This document shows, in pieces, positions 6,625-14,440 of a DNA stretch of 64,000 nucleotides. A program made the position numbers and the translations under genes. A model generated the notes under the pieces. It did no database searches, was not told the DNA's origin, and worked only from the letters and a program-made list of their open reading frames with translations. Every line of letters starts with the position of its first letter. The first letter of the stretch is position 1. The stretch is from CAITWD01 sp963842065 (GTDB lineage: Bacteria; Actinomycetota; Thermoleophilia; Miltoncostaeales; Miltoncostaeaceae): contig CAWJEW010000002.1 in the NCBI GenBank assembly GCA_963842065.1, positions 248,001-312,000 of the forward strand, written 5' to 3'.

Positions 6625-7326
6625 GTGAGCTGGTTCAACCACACCGTCCTGGACTCGATCCAGAGTTTTCTGCTGGGGCACGGCGGTGTGGTTGCGTACC
6701 TGATCGTGTTCGGCCTCGTCTTCGCCGAAGACGCGTTGTTCATCGGCTTTGTCGTCCCCGGTGAGACCGCCGCGGTGCTCGGCGGCGTGCTTGCAAGCCG
6801 GGGCTCGGTAGACGTCTGGGTGATGATGGGGGTCGTGATTGTGGCGGCGATCGCCGGGGACACCGTCGGCTATCAGATCGGCCGGCACCTGGGCGCACGG
6901 GTGCTGGAGATCCGGCCGCTGCGCCATCACCAGCACCGCCTGCACCATGCGCAGGAGTTCGTGCGCGAGCGCGGCGCGCCCGCGGTGTTTCTCGGCCGGT
7001 TCGTGGCGTTCTTCCGCGCGACGGTGCCGGGCCTGGCGGGGATGAGCCACATGCCGTACCGGAGGTTTCTTGCCTGGAATGCGCTCGGCGGGATCATCTG
7101 GGGCATCGGTTTCGTGACGATCGGCTGGATCGCTGGCAACTCGTTCGCGAGGGTCGAAAGCGCGGCCGGCACGGTCGCGGCGATCGTCGTGGCGGTGATC
7201 GTCGTTGCGGCGCTGGTGTTCTGGGGGGTCCGACGTCATCGGCGCGATAACGCCGAGGAGCGCGCCGCCGACGAGGATGCCGGCGACGGAGCGGCAACGC
7301 TCGAACGTGCCGAATCGTCCGAGTAG
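6625..7326 (+). CDS. DedA-family membrane protein
   Basis: A 233-residue integral membrane protein of the DedA/SNARE-associated family. Members flip undecaprenyl phosphate or phospholipids and maintain the proton motive force. Signatures are AEDALFIGFVVPGETAAVLGG (re-entrant E...PGE motif), IAGDTVGYQIGRHLG, the basic motif VFLGRFVAFFRATVPGLAGM, and the helices GGIIWGIGFVTIGWIAG and VAAIVVAVIVVAALVFWGV. The C-terminus is acidic and cytoplasmic. The start is GTG 6625. It is convergent with the deazaflavin enzyme gene, with a strong hairpin between. Confidence 0.92.
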   Translation: MSWFNHTVLDSIQSFLLGHGGVVAYLIVFGLVFAEDALFIGFVVPGETAAVLGGVLASRGSVDVWVMMGVVIVAAIAGDTVGYQIGRHLGARVLEIRPLRHHQHRLHHAQEFVRERGAPAVFLGRFVAFFRATVPGLAGMSHMPYRRFLAWNALGGIIWGIGFVTIGWIAGNSFARVESAAGTVAAIVVAVIVVAALVFWGVRRHRRDNAEERAADEDAGDGAATLERAESSE

Positions 7327-7329
7327 TGG

Positions 7330-7366
7330 CGCACCGCGGCCGACCGGCTGGGTCGGCAGCGGTGCG
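7330..7366. terminator. Bidirectional hairpin terminator
   Basis: Two stacked stems, CGCACCGC/GCGGTGCG (8 bp) and GCCGACC/GGTCGGC (7 bp), with a GGCTG loop, lie between the convergent stops at 7326 and 7374. No clear U-run is present, which is common in high-GC genomes. Confidence 0.75.
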
Positions 7367-7373
7367 GGAGCCC

Positions 7374-7787
7374 TCAGATGCGCTCGAGCGCGATGACCGG
7401 GATCCTCCGGGTCGTGTTCTGCTGGTACTCGGCGAACTGTGGTGAGCGGGCGGCCTGGGCGGCGTAGATGCGGTCGCGCTCCTCGCCGGTGAGCTCGATC
7501 GCCCGTGCCCGGAACGTGTCGGTGCCGACCTCGATGGTGACCGCGGGGTCGGCCTTGAGGTTGAAGTACCAGTCTGGGTGCCGTGGCGCACCGCCGGCAG
7601 AGGCGAACACCATGTACCGGTCGCCCTCGCCGTAGTAGACCAGCGGGTTCAGGCGCGCGGCACCCGTCCTGGCCCCCGTGGTGGTCAGCAGCAGCAGCGT
7701 GGCGCCGGCGAACATGCCTCCGACCTTGCCGCCGTTGGCGCGAAACTCCGCCGCGATCTGAGCGTTGAAGTCCTGCATCTCACTCAT
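7374..7787 (-). CDS. Deazaflavin-dependent nitroreductase family protein
   Basis: 137 residues of the F420-type deazaflavin-dependent oxidoreductase (DDN) family, a split beta-barrel. Typical signatures are LLLLTTTGARTGAARLNPL, VYYGEGDRYMVFASAGGAP, HPDWYFNLKADPAVTIEVG, and a C-terminal FAEYQQNTTRRIPVIALER. These enzymes reduce quinones, nitro compounds and other acceptors with reduced F420; substrate unknown. The start at ATG 7787 has GAGGA about 7 bases upstream; an in-frame ATG three codons later is an alternative. Its presence suggests the organism makes F420. Confidence 0.93.
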   Translation of the reverse strand: MSEMQDFNAQIAAEFRANGGKVGGMFAGATLLLLTTTGARTGAARLNPLVYYGEGDRYMVFASAGGAPRHPDWYFNLKADPAVTIEVGTDTFRARAIELTGEERDRIYAAQAARSPQFAEYQQNTTRRIPVIALERI

Positions 7788-8025
7788 GCGTCGTCCTCGT
7801 TGGCGAGAAATGGTGGGAACGCGCGGACGCGGCGCGTGCGCGCCACGCCGACAGTCTGACGCACGGCGTCGCCGCGCGTCCCAGGAGGTCCGCCGCCGGG
7901 TCAGCTCGGCGTGCTCAAGTTCCCTCGCGCCGCGTCCGACAACACACCTAGCGAGCCCGCGCTGCGGGAGCCGGCCCGGCGAGCCCGCGCGCGGTGCGCG
8001 CACCATCCATGAAGGCGGCGGCTGC

Positions 8026-8397
8026 ATGCTCGATGACCCCGGTCACGAGCCCGAAGATCTCGATCACCCCAACGTCCACATCGCCGCCCTGTTCGATGGG
8101 GCGATTCAGTTCGCCCGTGAGGCGATCGCGGCATGGGACCAGGGCCGGGACGTCGATGTCGAGCGGCGGGTCGGCTGGGTGCGGGCGGTGCTTACGGACC
8201 TCGCCCAGCGCGTGAGTTGGGGGACGGGGACGATCGGCCGCCAGATCTCGGCCATCTTGGTCTACTTGTCCCAGCGGCTCGTCGCCGACGCCCGAAGCCG
8301 CGACGGCCTCGTCCGGTTCCTGGGTGATCTAACGACCGTCTACGGGCTCTGGTCGATGATCTGCGGTCACGGCACGTCCCCGCGTTCCACCGCCTGA
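8026..8397 (+). CDS. fliS: FliS-like flagellar export chaperone
   Basis: 123 residues resembling FliS, the flagellin-binding export chaperone. The match is HIAALFDGAIQFAREAIAAW (family: MLYDGAIRFLxxA), a central helix ERRVGWVRAVLTDLAQRVSW, then IGRQISAILVYLSQRLVADA and a last helix GDLTTVYGLWSMI, the four-helix bundle arrangement. The N-terminal 20 residues are acidic. ATG 8026 is the only good start in frame. No other flagellar gene is visible except csrA; the flagellar cluster must be elsewhere, or this is a FliS-fold protein with another partner. Confidence 0.75.
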   Translation: MLDDPGHEPEDLDHPNVHIAALFDGAIQFAREAIAAWDQGRDVDVERRVGWVRAVLTDLAQRVSWGTGTIGRQISAILVYLSQRLVADARSRDGLVRFLGDLTTVYGLWSMICGHGTSPRSTA

Positions 8398-8504
8398 CGC
8401 ACCCGCGCGGCGTCTCCCGCGCCCGCTCACACTGGGCTGTTGCCTGCTCGCCGGATCGGTGTCAGAATCGATCGTCTTGCAACGATTGTTACTAGGAGGG
8501 CGGC

Positions 8505-8906
8505 ATGCAGGTCGGCCAGGTCATGAGTCCCGTGTCGGCGCTCGTCGGCCCCGAGCACACCCTTCGCCAGGCGGCCGCGCGCATGGTGCAGCACAACACC
8601 GGCGCGGCCATCGTGATGGACCCCGCGCTCCCAGGCCCGCACGTCATCACCGAGCGCGACCTATTGCATGCGGTCGCCGACGGACTGGACGTCGACGTCC
8701 AACACGTCGCTGATCACATGAACAACGCGGTGATCACCGCGGCACCGACGTGGGCGATCGCACGGGCCGCGGAGTTGATGGTGGCCCACGCCGTGCGGCA
8801 CGTTCTGGTGTTTGACGGGGATGCACTGGTGGGCGTCCTGTCGATGCGCGACGTCCTTCGGACCGGCGTCGTCGTCCCGGCGGTCGCGGCGGCGGGCCGG
8901 GCTTAG
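8505..8906 (+). CDS. CBS-pair protein
   Basis: 133 residues made of two CBS motifs forming one Bateman module, which usually binds adenine nucleotides and senses energy state. Repeat 1 covers VGQVMSPVSALVGPEHTLRQ to GPHVITERDLLHAVADG; repeat 2 covers VADHMNNAVITAAPTWAIAR to DGDALVGVLSMRDVLR. Each contains the conserved (I/L)xxRD signature (ITERD, LSMRD). AGGAGG lies about 7 bases before ATG 8505. There is no fused effector domain, so it is a stand-alone CBS protein of unknown partner. Confidence 0.93.
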   Translation: MQVGQVMSPVSALVGPEHTLRQAAARMVQHNTGAAIVMDPALPGPHVITERDLLHAVADGLDVDVQHVADHMNNAVITAAPTWAIARAAELMVAHAVRHVLVFDGDALVGVLSMRDVLRTGVVVPAVAAAGRA

Positions 8907-9057
8907 GGTCGTCATCCGGCGGTGGCGGTGGCGGGGGCGGCTCATCCGACGGGCCCGAGTCGCCTGGCGCGCGGCGAATCTGCCACCAAACGTGCGCAAA
9001 GAAGCCGGCGGCGACCAGTAGCGCGTAGATCATGCCGAGAAGCTGAACTCCAGGCAT
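8734..9057 (-). CDS. Possible small membrane protein with proline-rich tail
   Basis: A 107-codon frame beginning MPGVQLLGMIYALLVAAGFF, a convincing membrane segment, then WWQIRRAPGD and a run of eight prolines followed by a Pro/Arg-rich tail. The first 50 codons lie in sequence with no other gene, which supports a real small membrane protein. The last 58 codons lie antisense to the CBS gene and look like a shadow of it. No good ribosome site precedes the ATG. Real identity and end are uncertain. Confidence 0.35.
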   Translation of the reverse strand: MPGVQLLGMIYALLVAAGFFAHVWWQIRRAPGDSGPSDEPPPPPPPPDDDPKPGPPPRPPGRRRRSEGRRASTGRPPVHPRQTPERAARRGPPSTPRPVRSPTSVPR

Positions 9058-9158
9058 ACCCGGACTCTAGGACGTTCGCGGCGTGTTGGCGACCCGCATC
9101 GGGGCGTGTTGCGACGCGAGTTCTCAAGCCTGCCGCTCGGGCGGTCGATGAGAAGCAT

Positions 9159-9503
9159 GTGAGCACCACGCCCCTTGCCATCAATGCCCGATCGGCCGAC
9201 GATGGCGCAGGCGCGCGCCGTCAGTTCACCGAGATCGAGCTCGAACACGCCCTGCGCGCAACGGCGTCCCAGCAGCTGCGGGTCGCCGCGGCCGCGCGCG
9301 GCCGTGCGGGGGTCGACGAGCGCCGCATCGCGGTCCTCGAGCAGGCGATCGCTGATCGCATCGAGCGCATCGTGAGCGAACGGCGCGCTGCCGCCGATCG
9401 TGCGCGCGCGCCCGAGGTCCCGCGGGCGGTCCTCGATGAGCTGGCCTCCCGCCGGCGTCACCGCACCGCACCGCCGACCGGCCGCTCGCACGCCCGGGCC
9501 TAG
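9159..9503 (+). CDS. Hypothetical helical protein
   Basis: 114 residues from GTG 9159, entirely Ala/Arg/Glu-rich and predicted helical: RRQFTEIELEHALRATASQQ, then VDERRIAVLEQAIADRIERI and a basic C-terminus (LASRRRHRTAPP). It may form a coiled coil. I do not recognise the family. The opposite strand also has a long open frame here, but the charged heptad-like pattern favours the plus strand. It is convergent with the anti-sigma gene, 15 bases from its stop. Confidence 0.5.
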   Translation: MSTTPLAINARSADDGAGARRQFTEIELEHALRATASQQLRVAAAARGRAGVDERRIAVLEQAIADRIERIVSERRAAADRARAPEVPRAVLDELASRRRHRTAPPTGRSHARA

Positions 9504-9518
9504 CCGGGCCGGCGGGGC

Positions 9519-10037
9519 TCAGGCGCCGATGTGCGGTTCGGGCGAGAGTTCTACCCGGACCATGGTGCGCTCGGCGCCGGTACGGACGTCGACCAGGTCC
9601 ACCAAGTGCCGCACGAGCCACAGACCGCGCCCGCGGACTTCATCCGTGCGTGGCGGCTCGGAGCGCCACAGGCTGTTGCCATCGACCCCGGTGCCGCGGT
9701 TGCTGACCTCGATGATCAGGCGGCCGTCCCACCACGCCTCGACGAGAAACGGCGGATCGCCGTGCTGTTGCGCGTTTGCCACGAGCTCGGTCAGCGCCAC
9801 CGCGACGTCGGATGCGCGGTCAGCGAACCCCGCGCGGATGGCGATGTCGTAGATCTCGCTGCGCATCCCCGGCGTCTGACCCCGTGAGGTGATCTCGGCG
9901 CGGTAGCGCACGCCCCGGGGCGCGGAGCCGGTCGTTTCGGATTCAGGCGTCAACGGCTCCAGTCGTTGGTCGATGACTAGAGCGCATTGAACCACGGGCC
10001 GCGGCGGGAATCGGCCAGAACACTCGATCCGGGCCAT
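9519..10037 (-). CDS. RsbW/SpoIIAB-like ATP-binding anti-sigma factor kinase
   Basis: A GHKL-fold regulatory protein of the HATPase_c_2 group, 172 residues from ATG 10037; GTG 9995 would give a shorter form. Such proteins sequester an alternative sigma factor or phosphorylate an anti-anti-sigma protein. The ATP site is visible: N box AVALTELVANAQQHG, G1 box IEVSNRGTG, and G2 box EVRGRGLWLVRHLVDL. The first 50 residues before RSEIYDIAIRAGFADRASD are poorly conserved. No sigma factor or STAS partner is in the window. It lies just downstream of yyaC on the same strand, 26 bases away. Confidence 0.85.
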   Translation of the reverse strand: MARIECSGRFPPRPVVQCALVIDQRLEPLTPESETTGSAPRGVRYRAEITSRGQTPGMRSEIYDIAIRAGFADRASDVAVALTELVANAQQHGDPPFLVEAWWDGRLIIEVSNRGTGVDGNSLWRSEPPRTDEVRGRGLWLVRHLVDLVDVRTGAERTMVRVELSPEPHIGA

Positions 10038-10063
10038 TTGGCGGGTGGTCCGGCGGCAACATG

Positions 10064-10654
10064 TCAGGCCGCCAACAGTGCCACCTGCGGCGCGGGGACG
10101 CCGGCCCGGTCGGCCAGCCGGACTGCCTCGCAGCAGGCGACCCCGATCGTCTTGGCGAGGGCCTGGACCACGAACAGGCGGGTGCTCTGCAGCACGTGGG
10201 CGTCGAACGCGCCGGAGGCGATGTTTACCGTGGCCGTGATCGCCAGGTCCCCGACGCACGGCAGGGACTTGCCCACGCCGTGGCCGGGACGCAGTCCGCC
10301 GCCACGCAGGCTGATCATCCCGATGCTCTCCCGCGGGCCGAGCGCGGCGTCGATCGCCACGACGATCGGCGGCTTGAGCGATCTCGCCAGCGGCCCGATG
10401 CGATCGCTGAGGTTGAGGGCGTGCAGGGGGTGCTCGAGCGTGCCGACTACGCAGGCATCGTTGTATCCCGAGCGCACCAGCCACTGGCCGACCAGGGGTC
10501 CGAGGGCGTCGCCGGTCGACCGATCCGTTCCGATGCACGCGAACACCACGGGGCGCTCGATGGCGCCATGCGCGACCAATGCCCGGGCCAGCGACGACGC
10601 CAAGGTCTGGGGGGCGCTGGGGTCGTCTCCGGGGATGTCGATGTCGTAGGGCAT
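10064..10654 (-). CDS. yyaC: YyaC-like sporulation/GPR-protease-related protein
   Basis: 196 residues matching the YyaC family, related in fold to the germination protease GPR. Motifs are VVFACIGTDRSTGDALGPLV, VVGTLEHPLHALNLSD, PPIVVAIDAALGPRESIGMI, LRPGHGVGKSLPCVGDLAIT and a final HVLQSTRLFVVQALAK. In Firmicutes YyaC is sporulation-associated, but its activity is not settled. Here the context is an anti-sigma kinase and TfoX/HflX genes, with no spore genes visible. I chose ATG 10654; an in-frame ATG at 10723 adds 23 unlike residues. Confidence 0.85.
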   Translation of the reverse strand: MPYDIDIPGDDPSAPQTLASSLARALVAHGAIERPVVFACIGTDRSTGDALGPLVGQWLVRSGYNDACVVGTLEHPLHALNLSDRIGPLARSLKPPIVVAIDAALGPRESIGMISLRGGGLRPGHGVGKSLPCVGDLAITATVNIASGAFDAHVLQSTRLFVVQALAKTIGVACCEAVRLADRAGVPAPQVALLAA

Positions 10655-10770
10655 TGCCGCAGGGGCCTTCGTGTGGGAATGGCGTGCCTGCAGGCTATGG
10701 CGCGCCTTGTCCCCGGCGGCCACCCATCCGAACGGTGCGGACCACTACGGATTAGCGGGACGGTCCTCGA

Positions 10771-11079
10771 CTATCCACCAGAACGCCCATTGTCGCGGGG
10801 ATCCGGTCGGGGCACGTCATCCGGGTCAACCTGGCGGCGGAGCTCGAGGCGTCGCTGCGGGCTGACGTCGATCCAGTCGACGTCGTTGATCGCGCCCTCC
10901 AGGGCCCACAGCACGATCAGCTCGGCGCTCCAGGGGCGCCACGCACGCATGGTGCGATAGGCCGCCGCCGCTCCGATCCCCCGCAACTGGTCGGCGGAGT
11001 CGATACCGACCTCATGCAGCCACTGGGTGATCGCCGGATCGATGTTGCGCAACTCAAGGATCGGGCGGTCGTCGGTCAT
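10771..11079 (-). CDS. TfoX C-terminal-domain protein
   Basis: 102 residues carrying only the TfoX/Sxy C-terminal helix-hairpin-helix-like domain: ELRNIDPAITQWLHEVGIDS, then ADQLRGIGAAAAYRTMRAW, and LIVLWALEGAINDVDWIDVS ending in RRLELRRQ. The N-terminal TfoX domain is absent. In gamma-proteobacteria TfoX activates competence; for stand-alone C-terminal domains the role is unknown. Its start overlaps the hflX stop by 4 bases, so the two are translationally coupled. Confidence 0.85.
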   Translation of the reverse strand: MTDDRPILELRNIDPAITQWLHEVGIDSADQLRGIGAAAAYRTMRAWRPWSAELIVLWALEGAINDVDWIDVSPQRRLELRRQVDPDDVPRPDPRDNGRSGG

Positions 11080-12434
11080 TCGGTCGCTAATGCCGCGATC
11101 GCCGTATGCAGGCGTGCCGCCGCCGCCGGTGGCATCAGCGCCATCACGCGCAGGCCCGATTCGGTCTCCTGCTCGCTGATGTCGCGCCCTTGCCGGTAGA
11201 CGTCCGACAGCAGGGTCCCTGCGCTCCAGGGGATGACGACGTCCAACGGGGTGAGCCGCCTGCGGGCCAGGGCGATCAACCGCTCGCGCAGCCCGTCGAC
11301 GCGGTCGCCGGTCAGGGCCGACACGAGCATCGCATCCGGATGTCGCGCGACCAGTGCCTGCCGCTCCTCGGCAGCGACGCGGTCGATCTTGTTGAGCACG
11401 AGCACCCGGGGGATCGCTCCCGCGCCGATCTCCTCCAACACGTCCTCGACGGCCAGTGCGTGTGCCAGGCGGCGATGCTCGGGCTCGGAGGCGTCGGCGA
11501 CGTGCAAGACCAAGTCGGCGTCCTGGACCTCGGTGAGGGTGGACCGGAACGCCTCGACCAGTTGGTGCGGCAGGTCGCGGATGAACCCGACCGTGTCCGA
11601 CAACAGGATCCGGTAGCCGCGCTCCTCCATGGCCCGCGTCGTCGGGTCAAGCGTCTCGAACAGGGCGTCGTTGACCGCGACGTGCGCGCCCGATAGGGCG
11701 TTCATGAGACTCGACTTGCCGGCGTTCGTATACCCGGTCAGCGCGACGCGGGGCGCACCGGAGTCCAGGCGCCGGTCGCGCATGATCTCGCGCGAGCGGT
11801 CCAGGTCGCGCAGCCGCCGCCGCAGCACGCCCATGCGGTTGCGCAGCAGCCGACGGTCGGATTCCAGCTGGCTCTCACCGGGACCGCGTGTACCGACGCC
11901 ACCACCCAGTCGCTCCAGGTGCTGCCAGAGGCCCTCCTGGCGCTGGTAGGAGTACTCGAGCTGGGCCAGCTCGACCTGGAGCTTGCCCTCGGCGCTCCGG
12001 GCGTGCAGCGCGAAGATGTCCAGGATCACCGCGGTCCGGTCCACCACGCGGATTTGGAGCCGGTCCTCGAGCGCGCTCTGCTGGCCGGCGCTCAGCTCCC
12101 CGTTGACCGCGACCAGATCCGGCCGGAGGGCGGGGAACATCTCGCGCAGCTCCTCGAGCTTGCCGCGTCCGAGGTACGTCTTGCGGTCGGGGCGCGTGCG
12201 CTGCTGGACAACGCGGGCGACCGTGTCGGCCCCTGCGGTGCGCAGCAGCTCGATCAGTTCCTGCAGGGAGTCCTGGGCGTCCTCATCGAGGCGGGGGACC
12301 GACCCGATGAGGATGGCCCGCTCCGGGCCCGTGCTCGTCGCGGTCTCACGGTCGGCGGCGCGCTCGGCCCCGCCTCGGTAGGTGCGTTGGAGCTGTCGGT
12401 CCTTGCCGTGATCGAGATAGCGGTCTTTGCCCAC
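11076..12434 (-). CDS. hflX: Ribosome-associated GTPase HflX
   Basis: 452 residues, full length. HflX splits stalled or hibernating 70S ribosomes under stress. The N-terminal domain (about 1-190) contains RTRPDRKTYLGRGKLEEL and the linker GGGVGTRGPGESQLESDRR. The G domain has G1 GYTNAGKSSL, G2 with LDPTTR, G3 DTVGFI, G4 NKID and G5 SALTG. All nucleotide-binding elements are intact. It heads a two-gene unit with the TfoX-C protein. Confidence 0.97.
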   Translation of the reverse strand: MGKDRYLDHGKDRQLQRTYRGGAERAADRETATSTGPERAILIGSVPRLDEDAQDSLQELIELLRTAGADTVARVVQQRTRPDRKTYLGRGKLEELREMFPALRPDLVAVNGELSAGQQSALEDRLQIRVVDRTAVILDIFALHARSAEGKLQVELAQLEYSYQRQEGLWQHLERLGGGVGTRGPGESQLESDRRLLRNRMGVLRRRLRDLDRSREIMRDRRLDSGAPRVALTGYTNAGKSSLMNALSGAHVAVNDALFETLDPTTRAMEERGYRILLSDTVGFIRDLPHQLVEAFRSTLTEVQDADLVLHVADASEPEHRRLAHALAVEDVLEEIGAGAIPRVLVLNKIDRVAAEERQALVARHPDAMLVSALTGDRVDGLRERLIALARRRLTPLDVVIPWSAGTLLSDVYRQGRDISEQETESGLRVMALMPPAAAARLHTAIAALATE

Positions 12435-12619
12435 GACCTAGATAATGCACCTCCGCGCGCACGACGGGTGCGACCGCAGGCCCAATCCGGGCCGCTCCGG
12501 ACCCGGGCCGCAGCTCGCCGCGACGCGAAACCGGGCGCTGTCAGCGCCCGGGGCAGCCGCGCGCTCTGGAGTAGGCTCTGGACAGGCGCACACTGCGCAG
12601 AGACCGTGGAGGTGACCTG

Positions 12620-12874
12620 ATGGGGATCGAAGAAGACGTCGACAACCTGCTGAGCAGCGAATCGCCGCTGCACAAGCACATGGTGGCGTATCTCGTCGGC
12701 CAGCTCGCCGACGGCCGCCATCTCGAGGACATCATGGCTGACGAGAACCTGACGAGCTCGCTCTCCACGCGGGACCGCCGGGAGCTGCTTGAGGATCCCC
12801 AGGTCGTCGCCGCTGTGCACCACGACATCATCACCCAAATGCGCGCGCAACTCGACGCCGCACTGGGCAAATAG
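12620..12874 (+). CDS. Small hypothetical protein
   Basis: 84 acidic residues, MGIEEDVDNLLSSESPLHKH, then MVAYLVGQLADGRHLEDIMA and a helical C-terminus VHHDIITQMRAQLDAALGK. A GGAGGTG site lies 6 bases before ATG 12620, so it is very likely translated. It has no membrane segment or known motif. It is divergent from hflX, 185 bases away, and precedes the histidine kinase by 120 bases. Confidence 0.75.
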   Translation: MGIEEDVDNLLSSESPLHKHMVAYLVGQLADGRHLEDIMADENLTSSLSTRDRRELLEDPQVVAAVHHDIITQMRAQLDAALGK

Positions 12875-12994
12875 CGGAGTACAATTGTTCGACCGGGGCA
12901 GCTCGCGCGCCTGACTCACTTCCGACCCACCCCGCTGGGTACCGGTGTTGTTCGCCCGGAACCGCGGCCCAAACGGCCCCTGGGGCATCGCTCG

Positions 12995-14440
12995 ATGCAC
13001 GAGTTCTTCTCGCAAAACCAGACGATCGTCGTCTTCGCCCACGGGCTCGTGTTCTTCGCCCTGGGGCTGGCCGTATGGCTCCAGCGCCGCCGCGCGAGTC
13101 GGCTGGTGCTCACTAGCGCGCTGATCTGGTTGGCGGCGTTCGCCTTTATGGAGGCGTTCGCCATCTGGGGCAACGTCTTCATCCCGATCCAGCAGAGCTA
13201 CATGCGCCCGGGCTTCGTCAACGGCCTGCTCGTGCTGCGCGGGCTGCTGGCGTCCGCGGGCTACCTGTTCATGGTCCAGTTCGGCCTGCGCCTGCTCGAA
13301 CTGCCCCGTCGGATGCGGGTGGCGCTGACCGCCGTCTCCGTCGGCGTCTGGATGCTGATCCTGGTGACCGCCACGGTCGTCGCCGGCCAGCAGCACTGGA
13401 CCGCCGCCCAGTGGGCCCTGTCGGTCGACAACGTGGCGCGCATGACCCTGCTGCTGGCCGGCGCCGTCCTGGCGGCGGTCGGGCTGTGGCGCCAGCGCGG
13501 TGCGCTGTCGCTGGCCGGCATGACCAGCATCCGGCCGTACGCCGCCGCCGCGGCCGGCGTGCTGGCGTTCTACGCCGTCATGGGCGGGACAATCGTCGAT
13601 ACCGCGCCGTGGGCGCCCGGCCTGATCACCAAGGATCGCTGGTTCGCGCTGACCGGCGTCCCGCTTGACGTGGTGCTTGGCCTGGCGGGCCTGGCGCTGT
13701 GCGTGCTGGCAGCCAAGCTGCTGGAGATCTTCGAAGTGGAGGCCAAGCAGCGACTCGATGCGCTCGAGCGCTCCCGCGCGATCGCCGAGGAGCGCGCGCG
13801 CTTCCGGCGCGACCTGCACGACGGCACGATTCAGTCGATCTACGCCGCGGCGCTGCGCCTCGAGGCGATCGCGCTGCACACCAGCGACGGGCCGATCCGC
13901 AACGAGCTGCGCGGCGTGGTCGCGGACCTCAACCACGTCTCCGATGACATCCGCTCCTACATCACCGACCTGTCGCAGACCCCGGACACGCCCGACGGCA
14001 TCGCTGCTCGCCTGCGTGAGATGGCCGGCGAGTTCGACCTCGAGACCGACCTGACGGTTCGCGTTCAGGTCCGCGGCGTGTCATCCTCCGGTCCGGTGCC
14101 CCAAGGGGCAGGCAGGCATCTCGAGCAGATCCTGCGCGAGGCGCTGTCGAACGCCGCACGTCATGCGGGAACCTGCGTCGCCGACGTCCGGCTGGTATTC
14201 GCGCAGGACGAGCTTGAATTGGTAATCAGCGACAACGGCTGCGGGATCGGTCCGGGAGCCGATGAGCACAGCGGGTTCGGGCTGCGCAACATGCAGGAGC
14301 GCGCTCGGCGGCTGGGAGGGCGCCTCCAGGTCGATCACTTGGCCCCCGGCACGCGCATCATCGTCTCGGTCCCGCTCGACAGCGACATTCCGGATTCCGC
14401 GCCACTCCCACAACCGTTCCCAGCAGAGGTGATGCCCTAG
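12995..14440 (+). CDS. Membrane sensor histidine kinase, NarL-partner type
   Basis: 481 residues. The N-terminal half has about seven hydrophobic helices (the first IVVFAHGLVFFALGLAVWL, the last VVLGLAGLALCVLAAKLLE), resembling a multi-helix membrane sensor without a large outside domain. A short coiled coil leads to a HisKA_3 phosphoacceptor box, RFRRDLHDGTIQSIYAAALR, with His near residue 275, then a HATPase_c domain with ILREALSNAARHAG (N box), ISDNGCGIG (G1) and GFGLRNMQERARRLGG (G2). Signal unknown. It is directly followed by its response regulator with no gap. Confidence 0.95.
   Translation: MHEFFSQNQTIVVFAHGLVFFALGLAVWLQRRRASRLVLTSALIWLAAFAFMEAFAIWGNVFIPIQQSYMRPGFVNGLLVLRGLLASAGYLFMVQFGLRLLELPRRMRVALTAVSVGVWMLILVTATVVAGQQHWTAAQWALSVDNVARMTLLLAGAVLAAVGLWRQRGALSLAGMTSIRPYAAAAAGVLAFYAVMGGTIVDTAPWAPGLITKDRWFALTGVPLDVVLGLAGLALCVLAAKLLEIFEVEAKQRLDALERSRAIAEERARFRRDLHDGTIQSIYAAALRLEAIALHTSDGPIRNELRGVVADLNHVSDDIRSYITDLSQTPDTPDGIAARLREMAGEFDLETDLTVRVQVRGVSSSGPVPQGAGRHLEQILREALSNAARHAGTCVADVRLVFAQDELELVISDNGCGIGPGADEHSGFGLRNMQERARRLGGRLQVDHLAPGTRIIVSVPLDSDIPDSAPLPQPFPAEVMP

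Noticed and set aside
12880..12900. Possible second LexA box near ACAATTGTTCG
   Set aside because: Only one half (GTTCG) matches; the other half lacks CGAAC, and the spacing is wrong.
12254..13936. 560-codon open frame on the minus strand
   Set aside because: It lies antisense to hflX's start region, the small gene and the histidine kinase; the product is a low-complexity Arg/Gln/His mix with no family similarity. A high-GC shadow.
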